Positions 17,435-25,835 of a DNA stretch of 64,000 bases are shown piece after piece; the stretch's first letter is position 1, and every line of letters begins with the position of its first letter. The stretch lies in the NCBI GenBank assembly GCA_963823735.1, contig CAWGMO010000001.1:1860001-1924000 (forward strand). The letters are read 5' to 3'. Origin of the DNA: Actinoallomurus sp963823735 (GTDB lineage Bacteria; Actinomycetota; Actinomycetes; Streptosporangiales; Streptosporangiaceae). The position numbers were made by a program, and so were the translations under genes. The notes under the pieces were generated by a model. That model saw only the letters and a program-made list of their open reading frames with translations, was not told the DNA's origin and ran no database searches.

Positions 17435-18142
17435 ATGAAACTCAACGACGCAAAGGCCTTCGTCGGCCACCAAGTGCACGTATGCCGATTCCGCGAGGCC
17501 GGGACCCTCCTCAAATGGATGGGCGACGACCTGACCGGCAAGACGGTCCTCGACGTGGCGGGCGGTGACGGCTACTGGGCCGGGCAGGCCCGCAAGCGCG
17601 GAGCGCACGCCGTCTCCATCGACCTCGCGCGCGGCAAGATGCTCTACGGCCGCACGCTCAAGCACACGCCCGCCCTCATCGAGTGCGACGCCCTGAAGCT
17701 CCCGTTCGCCGACGGCACCTTCGACGCCCTGCTGTCCGTGTGCGCCATCGAGCACTTCGACGACGGCGGCACCGCGCTGGAGGAGATGGCGCGCGTGCTC
17801 AAGCCGGGCGGCGAGCTGTTCATGTCCGCCGACGTGCTGAGCCGGTCGCGCGACTGGCCGAAGCTGCGCGAGGCGCACTGCGCGAAGTACCACGTGCAGC
17901 ACACCTACACGCACGAGAGCCTCGCCGAGCTGCTCGCGGGCCGCGACATGGAGCTGGCCGACTACTCGTACCAGTTCCGCAGCCGCAGCACCGAGCGCCT
18001 CTACCTGTCGCTGTCGGCGTACGGCGGCCGGGCGGGCTTCAACGCCGCCGCTCCGCTGACTCCGCTCGTCGCGCTCGCCGACCGGCGCAGCCCGAACGAC
18101 CGCGGCAGCATCGTGCTGATCAGGGCACGCAAGAAGGGATGA
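17435..18142 (+). CDS. Class I SAM-dependent methyltransferase (235 aa)
   Basis: The nucleotide-binding motif I is LDVAGGDGYWAGQA (about residues 38-51), followed by the acidic residue in AVSIDLARGKM and a motif IV-like LLSVCAIEHFDDGG. This is a Methyltransf_11-like fold. The cluster suggests a substrate in polysaccharide or lipid-carrier metabolism, but none can be named. ATG at 17435 follows a TAGAGT -10-like box with little leader. The gene is divergent from the flippase-like gene (85-bp gap) and followed by a GT4 gene on the same strand. Confidence 0.85.
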   Translation: MKLNDAKAFVGHQVHVCRFREAGTLLKWMGDDLTGKTVLDVAGGDGYWAGQARKRGAHAVSIDLARGKMLYGRTLKHTPALIECDALKLPFADGTFDALLSVCAIEHFDDGGTALEEMARVLKPGGELFMSADVLSRSRDWPKLREAHCAKYHVQHTYTHESLAELLAGRDMELADYSYQFRSRSTERLYLSLSAYGGRAGFNAAAPLTPLVALADRRSPNDRGSIVLIRARKKG

Positions 18143-18232
18143 CGTCCCCACGTTCGGTACCGATCGGCGTAGGCTTCCGATCGGGGAGTGATCCCCGACA
18201 CACCGGCACCAGACAAGGGGGCGATTGACAAC

Positions 18233-19360
18233 GTGGTGCCACGGGTCTTGGTCGACGCGACCGCCGTGCCGGCCGATCGTGGTGCGCTGGGGAGATACGT
18301 CGACGGTCTGATCGCCGCGCTGCACCGCGTGGACGCGGACCTCGCCGTCGCCTGCCAGCGTTCCGACGAGGAGCGGTACAACGCTCTCGCCCCGGGGGCG
18401 CGCATCGTCGCCGGGCCGACCGCGATCATGCATCGTCCGGCGCGGCTCGCCTGGGAGCAGACGGGTCTGCCCTTCGTCGCCCAGCAGGTCGGCGCCGACG
18501 TCATCCACGCGCCGTACTACTCGATTCCGCTGCGGCCGGGAAAACCGGTCGTGGTCACGATCCACGACGTCACGTTCTTCGCCGAGCCCGAGGTGCACAA
18601 CCCGGTTCGCGCGACCTACATCAAGTCGGCGACCCGCACCGCGGTGCGGCGCGCGACCCGGCTGATCGTGCCCTCCAAGGCGACCCGCGACGAGATCGAG
18701 CGCCTGCTGAGGGCGGATCCCACCCGCATCGACGTCGCCTACCACGGCGTCGACCAGACGATCTTCCACGCGCCGGGTGATGAGGAGCGACGCCGCGTCT
18801 CCGACCGGCTCGGCCTGCACGGGCACCCCTACATCGCCTTCCTCGGTGCCCTGGAGCCTCGTAAGAACGTCCCCAACCTGATCCGCGGCTGGGTCAAGGC
18901 GGTGTCCGACCTCGAAGAGCAGCCCGCTCTGGTCCTGGCCGGCACGGGCGGCTGGGACGACGAGGTCGACGGCGCGCTGGCCGACGTACCCCACCAGCTA
19001 CGGGTCCTGCGGCCCGGCTATCTGCGCTGGTCCTCACTGCCCGGCTTCTTCGGCGGCGCGCTCGTCGTGGCGCTGCCCAGCAAGGGCGAGGGCTTCGGCC
19101 TGCCGGTGCTGGAGGCCATGTCGTGCGGGTCGGCGGTGCTCACCACGCCCCGCTCGTCGCTGCCCGAGGTCGGCGGCGACGCGGTCGCCTACACCGAGCC
19201 CGACGCCGAGAGCGTCGGCACCGCGCTGCGCGCGCTGATCGACGACGCGGGCCGCCGGCGGATCCTCGCGGACGCCGCCGCCTCCCGCGCCAAGGAGTTC
19301 ACCTGGGCCGCGTCGGCCGAGGCGCATCTCGCGGCCTATCAGCGTGCCACCGAACAGTAG
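18233..19360 (+). CDS. GT4-type glycosyltransferase, mannosyltransferase-like (375 aa)
   Basis: A GT-B enzyme with a typical N-terminus (VLVDATAVPADRGALGRYVD) and the block DVIHAPYYSIPLRPGKPVVV. In the donor domain, FLGALEPRKNVPNLIRGW, PSKGEGFGLPVLEAMSCGS and SSLPEVGGDAV give the expected lysine and glutamate contacts. It resembles actinobacterial GDP-mannose-dependent transferases, and the following gene appears to make GDP-mannose. A TAGGCT box at 18170-18175 may be the promoter. GTG at 18233 has AAGGGGG upstream; GTG at 18188 is an alternative. Confidence 0.88.
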   Translation: MVPRVLVDATAVPADRGALGRYVDGLIAALHRVDADLAVACQRSDEERYNALAPGARIVAGPTAIMHRPARLAWEQTGLPFVAQQVGADVIHAPYYSIPLRPGKPVVVTIHDVTFFAEPEVHNPVRATYIKSATRTAVRRATRLIVPSKATRDEIERLLRADPTRIDVAYHGVDQTIFHAPGDEERRRVSDRLGLHGHPYIAFLGALEPRKNVPNLIRGWVKAVSDLEEQPALVLAGTGGWDDEVDGALADVPHQLRVLRPGYLRWSSLPGFFGGALVVALPSKGEGFGLPVLEAMSCGSAVLTTPRSSLPEVGGDAVAYTEPDAESVGTALRALIDDAGRRRILADAAASRAKEFTWAASAEAHLAAYQRATEQ

Positions 19361-19394
19361 GGTTGCTTGCCAACGCCGATGAGGGAGGATCACG

Positions 19395-20462
19395 CTGGAA
19401 GCGATTCTGCTGGTCGGGGGTAAGGGAACGCGGCTGAGGCCGCTGACGATCTCCACCCCGAAGCCGTTGCTGCCCACAGCCGGTGTTCCCCTGCTGGAGC
19501 ACCAGCTCAAGAAGGCGAGCGCGGCCGGAATCCGCCGCATCGTCTTCGCCACCTCCTACAGAGCCTCGATGTTCACCGAGGCGTTCGGTGACGGCTCGCG
19601 GCTCGGCCTTGAGCTGGCCTACGTCACCGAGGAAGAGCCGCTCGGCACCGCCGGGGCGATCCGCAACGCCGCCGAGGAGCTCACCTGCGACGCCGACAGC
19701 CCGGTCGTCGTGCTCAACGGCGACATCCTGTCCGGCCACGACCTCGCCGCCCAGGTCGCGATGCACGAGAAGTCCGACGCGGCCGTCACGATGCACCTGA
19801 CGCTGGTCAACGACGCGCGCCGCTACGGCGCCGTGCCGACGACCTCCTCCGGCAAGGTCATCGAGTTCGTCGAGAAGTCCCCGAACCCCCCGACCAACCA
19901 GGTCAACGCGGGCTGCTACGTCTTCCGCCGGTCCACGATCGACGCGATCCCGGTCGGCCGCCCGGTCTCGGTGGAGTACGAGACCTTCCCCGGCCTGCTG
20001 GCCTCCGGCGCCACGATCATGGGCTACGTCGAGGGCGCGTACTGGCTCGACGTCGGCACGCCCGGCACCTTCGTGCAGGGCTCCTGTGACCTGGTCCTCG
20101 GCCGCATGGTGTCGCCGGCGGTGACGCCTGGCGGCGGCGTGCTGTTCATGAACGGCTCGGTCGTCGCCCCGGAGGCCGCGGTCTCCGGCGGCACCGCGGT
20201 CGGCGCCGGAGCGGTCGTCGAGTCGGGCGCGACGGTGGAGTCGAGCGTGCTGTTCGACGGCGCCGTCGTCGAGCAGGGCGCTCGGGTCTCGCGGTCGGTC
20301 ATCGGGCGGGGCGCGCGGATCTGCGCGGGCGCCGTCCTGGAGGAGACCGTGATCGGCGACGGCGCGATGGTCGGCGCGGGCAACGAACTGCGCGGCGGCC
20401 TGCGCCTGTGGCCGGGCACCCAGTTGCCGCCGACGGCGGTGCGCTTCTCCTCCGACGTCTGA
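19395..20462 (+). CDS. Mannose-1-phosphate guanylyltransferase-like NTP transferase (355 aa), apparent CTG start
   Basis: Makes a nucleotide sugar (probably GDP-mannose) from the sugar phosphate. The N-terminal signature GGKGTRLRPLT, the metal-binding VVLNGDIL and VEGAYWLDVGTPGTF are present. The C-terminus is a left-handed beta-helix of hexapeptide repeats (GAVVESGATVESSVLF and onward). The signature is read only if translation begins before the first ATG/GTG/TTG in frame: an in-frame TGA lies at 19380, and the only sensible initiator is CTG at 19395 with GGGAGG six bases upstream. A start at TTG 19467 would remove the catalytic loop. It is orthologous in position to the ManB-type pyrophosphorylase near fbiAB in mycobacteria. 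Confidence 0.88.
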   Translation: MEAILLVGGKGTRLRPLTISTPKPLLPTAGVPLLEHQLKKASAAGIRRIVFATSYRASMFTEAFGDGSRLGLELAYVTEEEPLGTAGAIRNAAEELTCDADSPVVVLNGDILSGHDLAAQVAMHEKSDAAVTMHLTLVNDARRYGAVPTTSSGKVIEFVEKSPNPPTNQVNAGCYVFRRSTIDAIPVGRPVSVEYETFPGLLASGATIMGYVEGAYWLDVGTPGTFVQGSCDLVLGRMVSPAVTPGGGVLFMNGSVVAPEAAVSGGTAVGAGAVVESGATVESSVLFDGAVVEQGARVSRSVIGRGARICAGAVLEETVIGDGAMVGAGNELRGGLRLWPGTQLPPTAVRFSSDV

Positions 20463-20468
20463 GGCGTC

Positions 20469-21356
20469 GTGCTCACCCGCACGTGGCGGCCGGCCTGGCA
20501 GGTCGACGTACGGCTCACGCTGGCGCCGCACCGCCGCGGCGCGGGTGATCCCGCCTTCGCGATCACACCGGACGGCGCGGTCTGGCGCGCCTCCACGACC
20601 CCGGACGGCCCCGGCACCCTGCGGGTCCTGCGCCGGGGCGACGCGATCGAGGCCGAGGCGTGGGGGCCGGGAGCGTCGTGGCTGCTCGACGGCCTGCCCG
20701 AGCTGCTCGGCGCCGCCGACGACCCGGCGACGTTCACTCCGGCCCACGACATCCTGCGCGACGCGGCCGTACGCTTCCGCGACTTCCGTGTGGGGCGCAC
20801 CCGCAACGTCTTCGAGGCGCTCGTGCCGGCCGTGCTGGAGCAGAAGGTCGTGGGCAAGGAGGCCTTCCGCGCGTGGCGTTACCTCGTCCGCAGGTTCGGC
20901 GAGGCCGCGCCGGGGCCGCAGCCGCTGCACGTCCCCCCGCCGCCTCGGGTCTGGGTGGGCATCCCGTCCTGGGAGTGGCACAAGTCGGGCATCGAGGCCG
21001 TGCGGGCCCGTACGATCATCGGCGCCGCGCGGGTGGCGAGCCGGCTGGAGGTCGAGGACACCCAGGAGGCCGACCGGCGGCTGCGCTCACTGAGCGGTAT
21101 CGGGGTGTGGACCTCGGCCGAGATCCGCCAGCGCGCCCACGGCGACCCCGACGCCGTGTCGGTCGGCGACTACCACATCCCCGGCATCGTCGGATGGGCT
21201 CTGACCGGGCAGAAGGTCGACGACGCCGGGATGCTGCGGCTGCTGGAGCCGTACGCCGGGCACCGCTACCGCGTCACGCGGATGCTGGAGCTCGCCGGCG
21301 CCCGCCCGCCTCGGCGCGGCCCGCGGATGTCGGTGCGCGACTACCGGGGCTTTTAG
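20469..21356 (+). CDS. DNA-3-methyladenine glycosylase-like HhH protein (295 aa)
   Basis: An AlkA-type base-excision glycosylase. The AlkA N-terminal-like region (about 1-90) is followed by the HhH-GPD domain: VLEQKVVGKEAFRAWRYLVR, then the hairpin LRSLSGIGVWTSAEI and the catalytic-aspartate region VSVGDYHIPGIVGWALTG. It would remove alkylated purines. GTG at 20469 is 6 bases after the pyrophosphorylase stop, so it is likely co-transcribed although unrelated in function. The stop overlaps the end of a convergent 27-residue membrane peptide gene. Confidence 0.85.
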   Translation: MLTRTWRPAWQVDVRLTLAPHRRGAGDPAFAITPDGAVWRASTTPDGPGTLRVLRRGDAIEAEAWGPGASWLLDGLPELLGAADDPATFTPAHDILRDAAVRFRDFRVGRTRNVFEALVPAVLEQKVVGKEAFRAWRYLVRRFGEAAPGPQPLHVPPPPRVWVGIPSWEWHKSGIEAVRARTIIGAARVASRLEVEDTQEADRRLRSLSGIGVWTSAEIRQRAHGDPDAVSVGDYHIPGIVGWALTGQKVDDAGMLRLLEPYAGHRYRVTRMLELAGARPPRRGPRMSVRDYRGF

Positions 21357-21436
21357 GGAGTGTGGCGGGAGTCGGTGCCGAAGAGCGGGCCGAGCACCGC
21401 CAGCGCGACCACGAGGAAGAACATCAGCCATGGCAT
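21353..21436 (-). CDS. Small single-pass membrane peptide (27 aa)
   Basis: A short minus-strand frame starting MPWLMFFLVVALAVLG and ending PLFGTDSRHTP then stop. The first 18 residues form one hydrophobic helix, and the tail is short and polar. The start ATG at 21436 is preceded by GGAGG 4 bases away (GGAGGACCCC), a far better site than most genes here, which is the main reason to call it. Its 3' end overlaps the glycosylase stop by 4 bases. It diverges from fbiC. Small actinobacterial membrane proteins with a GxDSR-type tail are familiar to me, but I cannot name a family or function. Confidence 0.6.
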   Translation of the reverse strand: MPWLMFFLVVALAVLGPLFGTDSRHTP

Positions 21437-21584
21437 GGGGTCCTCCGGTAAGGAGCGTTCGTGTTTTGACTCCTTGAGTGTCCGCCCTCATATCGTTCAG
21501 GTCCAGCGAGTCCTGCTGCACCGATCCCTTAAGCGTCGCTGAAGGGTCTGGACCCCGCCGGGAATAACCGGCAGGTCCCCGGCG

Positions 21585-21597
21585 TATGTTGCCGACA
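21585..21597 (+). promoter_or_regulatory. Leaderless -10 box for fbiC
   Basis: TATGTT at 21585-21590 ends 6 bases before the fbiC ATG, the spacing expected if transcription begins at the start codon. No ribosome binding site precedes this ATG. No strong -35 is visible at the matching distance. Confidence 0.45.
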
Positions 21598-24149
21598 TGA
21601 GTGACGCCGACGCATCGCCCTCCCCGGCCGGCCTCCGACGGGCGCTCGCCCGCGCGCGGGACGGCAAGACCCTCGACCTCACCGAGGCGGAGGTGCTCCT
21701 CGGGGCACGCGGCGAGCACCTCGCCACGCTTCTCGACCACGCCGGCCGCGTACGCGACGCGGGCCTGGAGGCGGTGGGACGCCCCGGCGTGATCACCTAC
21801 AGCCGCAAGGTCTTCATCCCGCTGACCCGCCTGTGCCGCGACCGCTGCGGCTACTGCACGTTCGCCACCGTCCCGGGCCGTCTCGACGCCCCGTACCTCA
21901 GCCCGGACGAGGTCCTGGAGATCGCCCGGCAGGGCGCGGAGATGGGCTGCAAGGAGGCGCTGTTCACACTCGGCGACCGGCCCGAAGACCGCTGGACCCA
22001 GGCCGGCGAGTGGCTGCACGCGCACGGCTACGACGACACGCTCTCCTACGTACGCGCCATGGCGATCCGGGTGCTGGAGGAGACCGGGCTGCTGCCCCAC
22101 CTCAACCCCGGCGTCATGACCTGGCAGGACCTCCAGCGGCTCAAGCCCGTCGCGCCGTCGATGGGGATGATGCTGGAGACCACCTCGCGGCGGCTGTTCG
22201 AGGAGAAGGGCGAGGCGCACTTCGGCTCGCCGGACAAGGACCCGGCCGTGCGCCTGCGGGTGCTGGAGGACGCCGGCCGTACGAACATCCCCTTCACGAC
22301 GGGCGTCCTGATCGGCATCGGCGAGACGGTGCGCGACCGCGCCGAGTCGATCTTCGCGATCCGGAAGGTCGCGCGGGAGTACGGCGGGATCCAGGAGGTC
22401 ATCGTCCAGAACTTCCGCGCCAAGCCCGACACCAAGATGCGGTCGACGCCGGACGCCGACCTGGAGGAGCTCGCCGCCACGATCGCGGTGACGCGGCTCG
22501 TGCTCGGTCCGAAGGCGCGCGTGCAGGCGCCGCCGAACCTCGTCGACTCCGAGTACGCCCTGATGCTGCGCGCCGGCATCGACGACTGGGGCGGCGTCTC
22601 GCCGCTCACACCCGACCACGTCAACCCCGAGCGCCCCTGGCCGCAGATCGACGAACTCGCCGCGCGTACCGCCGACCACGGCTTCACGCTGCGCGAACGC
22701 CTGACGATCTACCCCGAGTACATCCAGCGCGGCGAGCCCTGGCTCGACCCGCGCCTGGGCGCCCACGTCGCGGCGCTGTCCGGCCCCGACGGCCTCGCCC
22801 TGGAGGACGTACGCCCGAGCGGCCTGCCCTGGCAGGAACCCGACGGCGGCTGGGCCGACCAGGGCCGTACGGACCTGCACGTCGCCATCGACACCGAAGG
22901 CCGCACCGGCGACCGCCGTGACGACTTCGACGAGGTGTACGGCGACTGGGACGCCTTGCGCGACCGCCTGCCCGCCGCGCCCGCCCGGCTGGACTCCGAC
23001 GTCGCCGCCGCGCTCCGGAGCGCGGAGCGCGACCCCGGCGGCCTGTCCGACGCCGAGGCGCTCGCGCTGCTGGACGCCGACGGGCCGGAACTGGAGGCCC
23101 TGGCGTCCCTCGCCGACGACCTGCGGCGCGACGCCGCCGGCGACGACGTGACGTACGTCGTGACACGGAACATCAACTTCACCAACGTCTGTTACACCGG
23201 CTGCCGGTTCTGCGCGTTCGCCCAGCGCCGTACGGACGCCGACGCGTACACGCTGTCGCTCTCGCAGGTCGGCGACCGCGTCGACCAGGCCTGGGAGGCC
23301 GGCGCGACCGAGGTCTGCATGCAGGGCGGCATCCACCCGGACCTCCCCGGCACCGCGTACTTCGACCTCGCCCGCGAGGTCAAGCGCCGCGCGCCCGGCA
23401 TCCACATGCACGCGTACAGCCCGATGGAGGTCGTCAACGGCGCCTCACGTACGGACTCGTCGATCCGCGACTGGCTGTCGGAGGCGAAGGCGGCGGGCGT
23501 CGACTCGCTGCCGGGCACGGCCGCCGAGATCCTCGACGACGACGTGCGCTGGGTCCTCACCAAGGGCAAGCTGCCGACCGCGTCGTGGGTCGAGGTCGTC
23601 ACGACCGCCCACGAGCTGGGCATCCCGACGACGTCGACGATGATGTACGGCCACGTGGACACCCCCGCGCACTGGGTCGCGCACCTGAAGCTGCTGCGGT
23701 CGATCCAGGAGCGTACGGGCGGGTTCACGGAGTTCGTCCTGCTGCCGTTCGTGCACCACAACGCGCCGATCTACCTCGCGGGCCTCGCGCGTACCGGACC
23801 CACGAAACGGGAGAACCGCGCCGTCCACGCCCTCGCCCGGATCCTGCTGCACGGCGCGATCCCGAACATCCAGTGCTCGTGGGTGAAACTCGACGACGAG
23901 CTGTGCACGCAGGTGCTGCGCGGCGGCGTCAACGACCTGGGCGGCACGCTGATGGAGGAGACCATCAGCAGGATGGCGGGCTCGGACAACGGCTCGTACA
24001 AGACCATGAGCGGCCTGGAGAAGCTCGCCACCGACGCCGGCCGCCCCGCCCGCCAGCGTACGACGACGTATGGCGAGGTCCCCGCCGAACGCATCAGGGC
24101 CGCACGCGCCACGGACGGCGTCGGCCGCTTCCTCCCGGTGGTGAGCTGA
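21597..24149 (+). CDS. fbiC: FO synthase FbiC, fused CofG-CofH (850 aa)
   Basis: Makes the 5-deazaflavin FO, the chromophore of coenzyme F420, from tyrosine and a ribityl-diaminouracil by two radical-SAM reactions. Two complete radical-SAM halves are present: C80-x3-C84-x2-C87 (CRDRCGYC) and C532-x3-C536-x2-C539 (CYTGCRFC). YSRKVFIPLTRL introduces the first half, and HMHAYSPMEV and LPGTAAEILDD belong to the second. The fused form and length are typical of actinobacteria. Transcription looks leaderless. fbiA and fbiB lie 4 kb away on the other strand; no fbiD/cofC is in the window. Confidence 0.97.
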   Translation: MSDADASPSPAGLRRALARARDGKTLDLTEAEVLLGARGEHLATLLDHAGRVRDAGLEAVGRPGVITYSRKVFIPLTRLCRDRCGYCTFATVPGRLDAPYLSPDEVLEIARQGAEMGCKEALFTLGDRPEDRWTQAGEWLHAHGYDDTLSYVRAMAIRVLEETGLLPHLNPGVMTWQDLQRLKPVAPSMGMMLETTSRRLFEEKGEAHFGSPDKDPAVRLRVLEDAGRTNIPFTTGVLIGIGETVRDRAESIFAIRKVAREYGGIQEVIVQNFRAKPDTKMRSTPDADLEELAATIAVTRLVLGPKARVQAPPNLVDSEYALMLRAGIDDWGGVSPLTPDHVNPERPWPQIDELAARTADHGFTLRERLTIYPEYIQRGEPWLDPRLGAHVAALSGPDGLALEDVRPSGLPWQEPDGGWADQGRTDLHVAIDTEGRTGDRRDDFDEVYGDWDALRDRLPAAPARLDSDVAAALRSAERDPGGLSDAEALALLDADGPELEALASLADDLRRDAAGDDVTYVVTRNINFTNVCYTGCRFCAFAQRRTDADAYTLSLSQVGDRVDQAWEAGATEVCMQGGIHPDLPGTAYFDLAREVKRRAPGIHMHAYSPMEVVNGASRTDSSIRDWLSEAKAAGVDSLPGTAAEILDDDVRWVLTKGKLPTASWVEVVTTAHELGIPTTSTMMYGHVDTPAHWVAHLKLLRSIQERTGGFTEFVLLPFVHHNAPIYLAGLARTGPTKRENRAVHALARILLHGAIPNIQCSWVKLDDELCTQVLRGGVNDLGGTLMEETISRMAGSDNGSYKTMSGLEKLATDAGRPARQRTTTYGEVPAERIRAARATDGVGRFLPVVS

Positions 24150-24177
24150 GTACTTTCGTGGCGCTATCCTCCGGTTC

Positions 24178-25104
24178 GTGGGGCATCCGCGCGTTCGCCT
24201 GCTGGTGACGGGAGCCGTGCTGCTCGTCCTGGGGGTCTCGGCCGGGGCGTACCTGCTGCGGGACCATCCGCGCGACTGCGGGCACGCCATGACGATCACC
24301 GTGCAGGCCGCGCCGGACATCGCGCCCGCGTTGCGCGAGGTAGCGGAGCGGTTCAACACGCAGACGCACGTCGTCGGCGGCCACTGCGCCCTGGTGACGA
24401 TCGCCGCACGTGACCCGGCGTCGGTCGCCCGGGCCCGTACCTTCACCGACGCGTGGGTACCGGACTCGTCCATGTGGCTGACCGGCGCCTTCACCGGCGG
24501 CTCGCTGGCCACGACCCCGGTCGTCCTCGCCGCGCCACGCGTGGTCGCCGACGAACTGCGCCGCCGCAAGGTCACCGCTGAGAGCTGGCGGACACTACGC
24601 CGCCCGCCGTTGCACGCCCTCGTCCGAGCCCTGGACCCGGAGCACTACGCCGCCGGCGCCGCCACGACGATCGCGGCGCATCCGGTCATCGGCTCCACCG
24701 CCGTACGCCGGGAACCTGACCCGGCCCACCTGTTCGCCCTGTTCAGCGGCGTGACGGGCCTGCGAAGGCCCCTCATCGCCACGACCGAGCAGTCGGTGGT
24801 GGCGTACAACGAGACCCACCACCCGAACCCGGCGGAAGTCCTGACCCCGCGAGAGGGCACCATCCTGCTGGACCACCCGCTCGCCACGACCACCACCGAC
24901 CCGCGCCGAGCGGAGGCCGTGGACGCCTTCCGCTGGGTCCTCCACGCCCAGCAGGCCACGGACACCTTCCAGCGGTACGGCTTCCGCCGCCCGGACGGCC
25001 GTTTCACCCCGGCGTACGCCACCTGGCTGGGCCTCCGCCCGTCCCTGCCCAAGATCCTCCCGCGGCCTTCAGAGGCCGAGGTCACCGCCGCGATGCGATC
25101 CTGA
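24178..25104 (+). CDS. Membrane-anchored or secreted solute-binding-like protein without VWA domain (308 aa)
   Basis: An N-terminal hydrophobic helix (LLVTGAVLLVLGVSAGAYLL) is followed by a binding-protein-like domain: ITVQAAPDIAPALREVAERF, then APRVVADELRRRKVTAESW and EGTILLDHPLATTT. It resembles the N-terminal portion of actinobacterial proteins that couple a substrate-binding domain to a von Willebrand A domain. Here the reading ends at PSEAEVTAAMRS, where the VWA part would normally begin, and no VWA sequence follows. It may be a shorter natural version or a truncation. The start is GTG at 24178, 28 bases after fbiC. A ligand cannot be suggested. Confidence 0.7.
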   Translation: MGHPRVRLLVTGAVLLVLGVSAGAYLLRDHPRDCGHAMTITVQAAPDIAPALREVAERFNTQTHVVGGHCALVTIAARDPASVARARTFTDAWVPDSSMWLTGAFTGGSLATTPVVLAAPRVVADELRRRKVTAESWRTLRRPPLHALVRALDPEHYAAGAATTIAAHPVIGSTAVRREPDPAHLFALFSGVTGLRRPLIATTEQSVVAYNETHHPNPAEVLTPREGTILLDHPLATTTTDPRRAEAVDAFRWVLHAQQATDTFQRYGFRRPDGRFTPAYATWLGLRPSLPKILPRPSEAEVTAAMRS

Positions 25105-25146
25105 CCGGCGAGGAACGCGTGGAGATCGCCGGACACGTGAGCGGGA

Positions 25147-25161
25147 GCGGCGGGCCGCCGC
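25147..25161. terminator. Hairpin between convergent genes
   Basis: GCGGCGG and CCGCCGC flank one base, giving a compact GC stem between the solute-binding-like gene (ends 25104) and the TetR gene (ends 25173). It could stop both transcripts. There is no U tract. Confidence 0.35.
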
Positions 25162-25172
25162 CGGGTGAGCGC

Positions 25173-25730
25173 TCACCATGTGCCGGCCTCGGTGATGACG
25201 GCTGAGGCGAGGCGTGCGGTCCGTTCGGCGATCCGGCGTGGTGGCATCGGGCGGTCGTTCTCCAGCCACCAGGTGATCGACTGGACGAACATCGCTCCCA
25301 GGACGGTCGGGGCCAGGTCGCCGTCCGCCGTGCCCGCCGAGGGCAGGTGCTCGCCGACCATCCCGGACAGGGTGGCGCGCATCCTCGTGGCGAACCACGG
25401 GCTGCCGCGTTTGCCGAGGAGCGCGCCGTAGAGCCGGTCGTACTCGGCGATGTGCTCGAAGAAGCCCACCCAGCGTTCGCGCGTCGACCGCTCGTCGGCG
25501 TCGCTGACGGTGCCGAGGAGCGCCTCCATCGCCTCGTCGAAGATCTGCTCGACCAGGTGGTACTTGTCGCGGTAGTTCCGGTAGAAGGCGGCCCGGCTGA
25601 CCATGGCGCGTTCGGTGATCTCGCCGACCGTGACGCGGTCGAGACCGCGTTCCTCGATGAGGCCGATCAGGGCCTCGCGGAGCAGCTTGCGCGTGCGCCT
25701 CACCCGTACGTCGTCGCCTGAACGAGACAC
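25173..25730 (-). CDS. TetR family regulator (185 aa)
   Basis: The N-terminal helix-turn-helix is clear: TRKLLREALIGLIEERGLDR, VTVGEITERAMVSRAAFYRN, YRDKYHLVEQIF. The C-terminal ligand domain is divergent, as usual. GTG at 25730 has AAGGAG seven bases upstream, which places it about 100 bases from the divergent oxidoreductase start. It is therefore the likely local repressor of that gene and of itself. The inverted repeat at 25769-25792 is a candidate operator. Confidence 0.9.
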   Translation of the reverse strand: MSRSGDDVRVRRTRKLLREALIGLIEERGLDRVTVGEITERAMVSRAAFYRNYRDKYHLVEQIFDEAMEALLGTVSDADERSTRERWVGFFEHIAEYDRLYGALLGKRGSPWFATRMRATLSGMVGEHLPSAGTADGDLAPTVLGAMFVQSITWWLENDRPMPPRRIAERTARLASAVITEAGTW

Positions 25731-25768
25731 ATCACGCTCCTTGTCCAGGGCGGGACACCGTGCCCGAA

Positions 25769-25792
25769 CTGTCCCTTCCGGTGGGCGGACAG
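25769..25792. promoter_or_regulatory. Candidate TetR operator
   Basis: CTGTCC (25769-25774) and GGACAG (25787-25792) are perfect inverted half-sites 12 bases apart in the divergent TetR/oxidoreductase promoter. A second small inverted repeat, GACA-CTC-TGTC, lies nearer the oxidoreductase start (about 25808-25818). Confidence 0.4.
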
Positions 25793-25835
25793 TATGCCTG
25801 AACCTGGACACTCTGTCTCACACAAGGAGCCGTAG

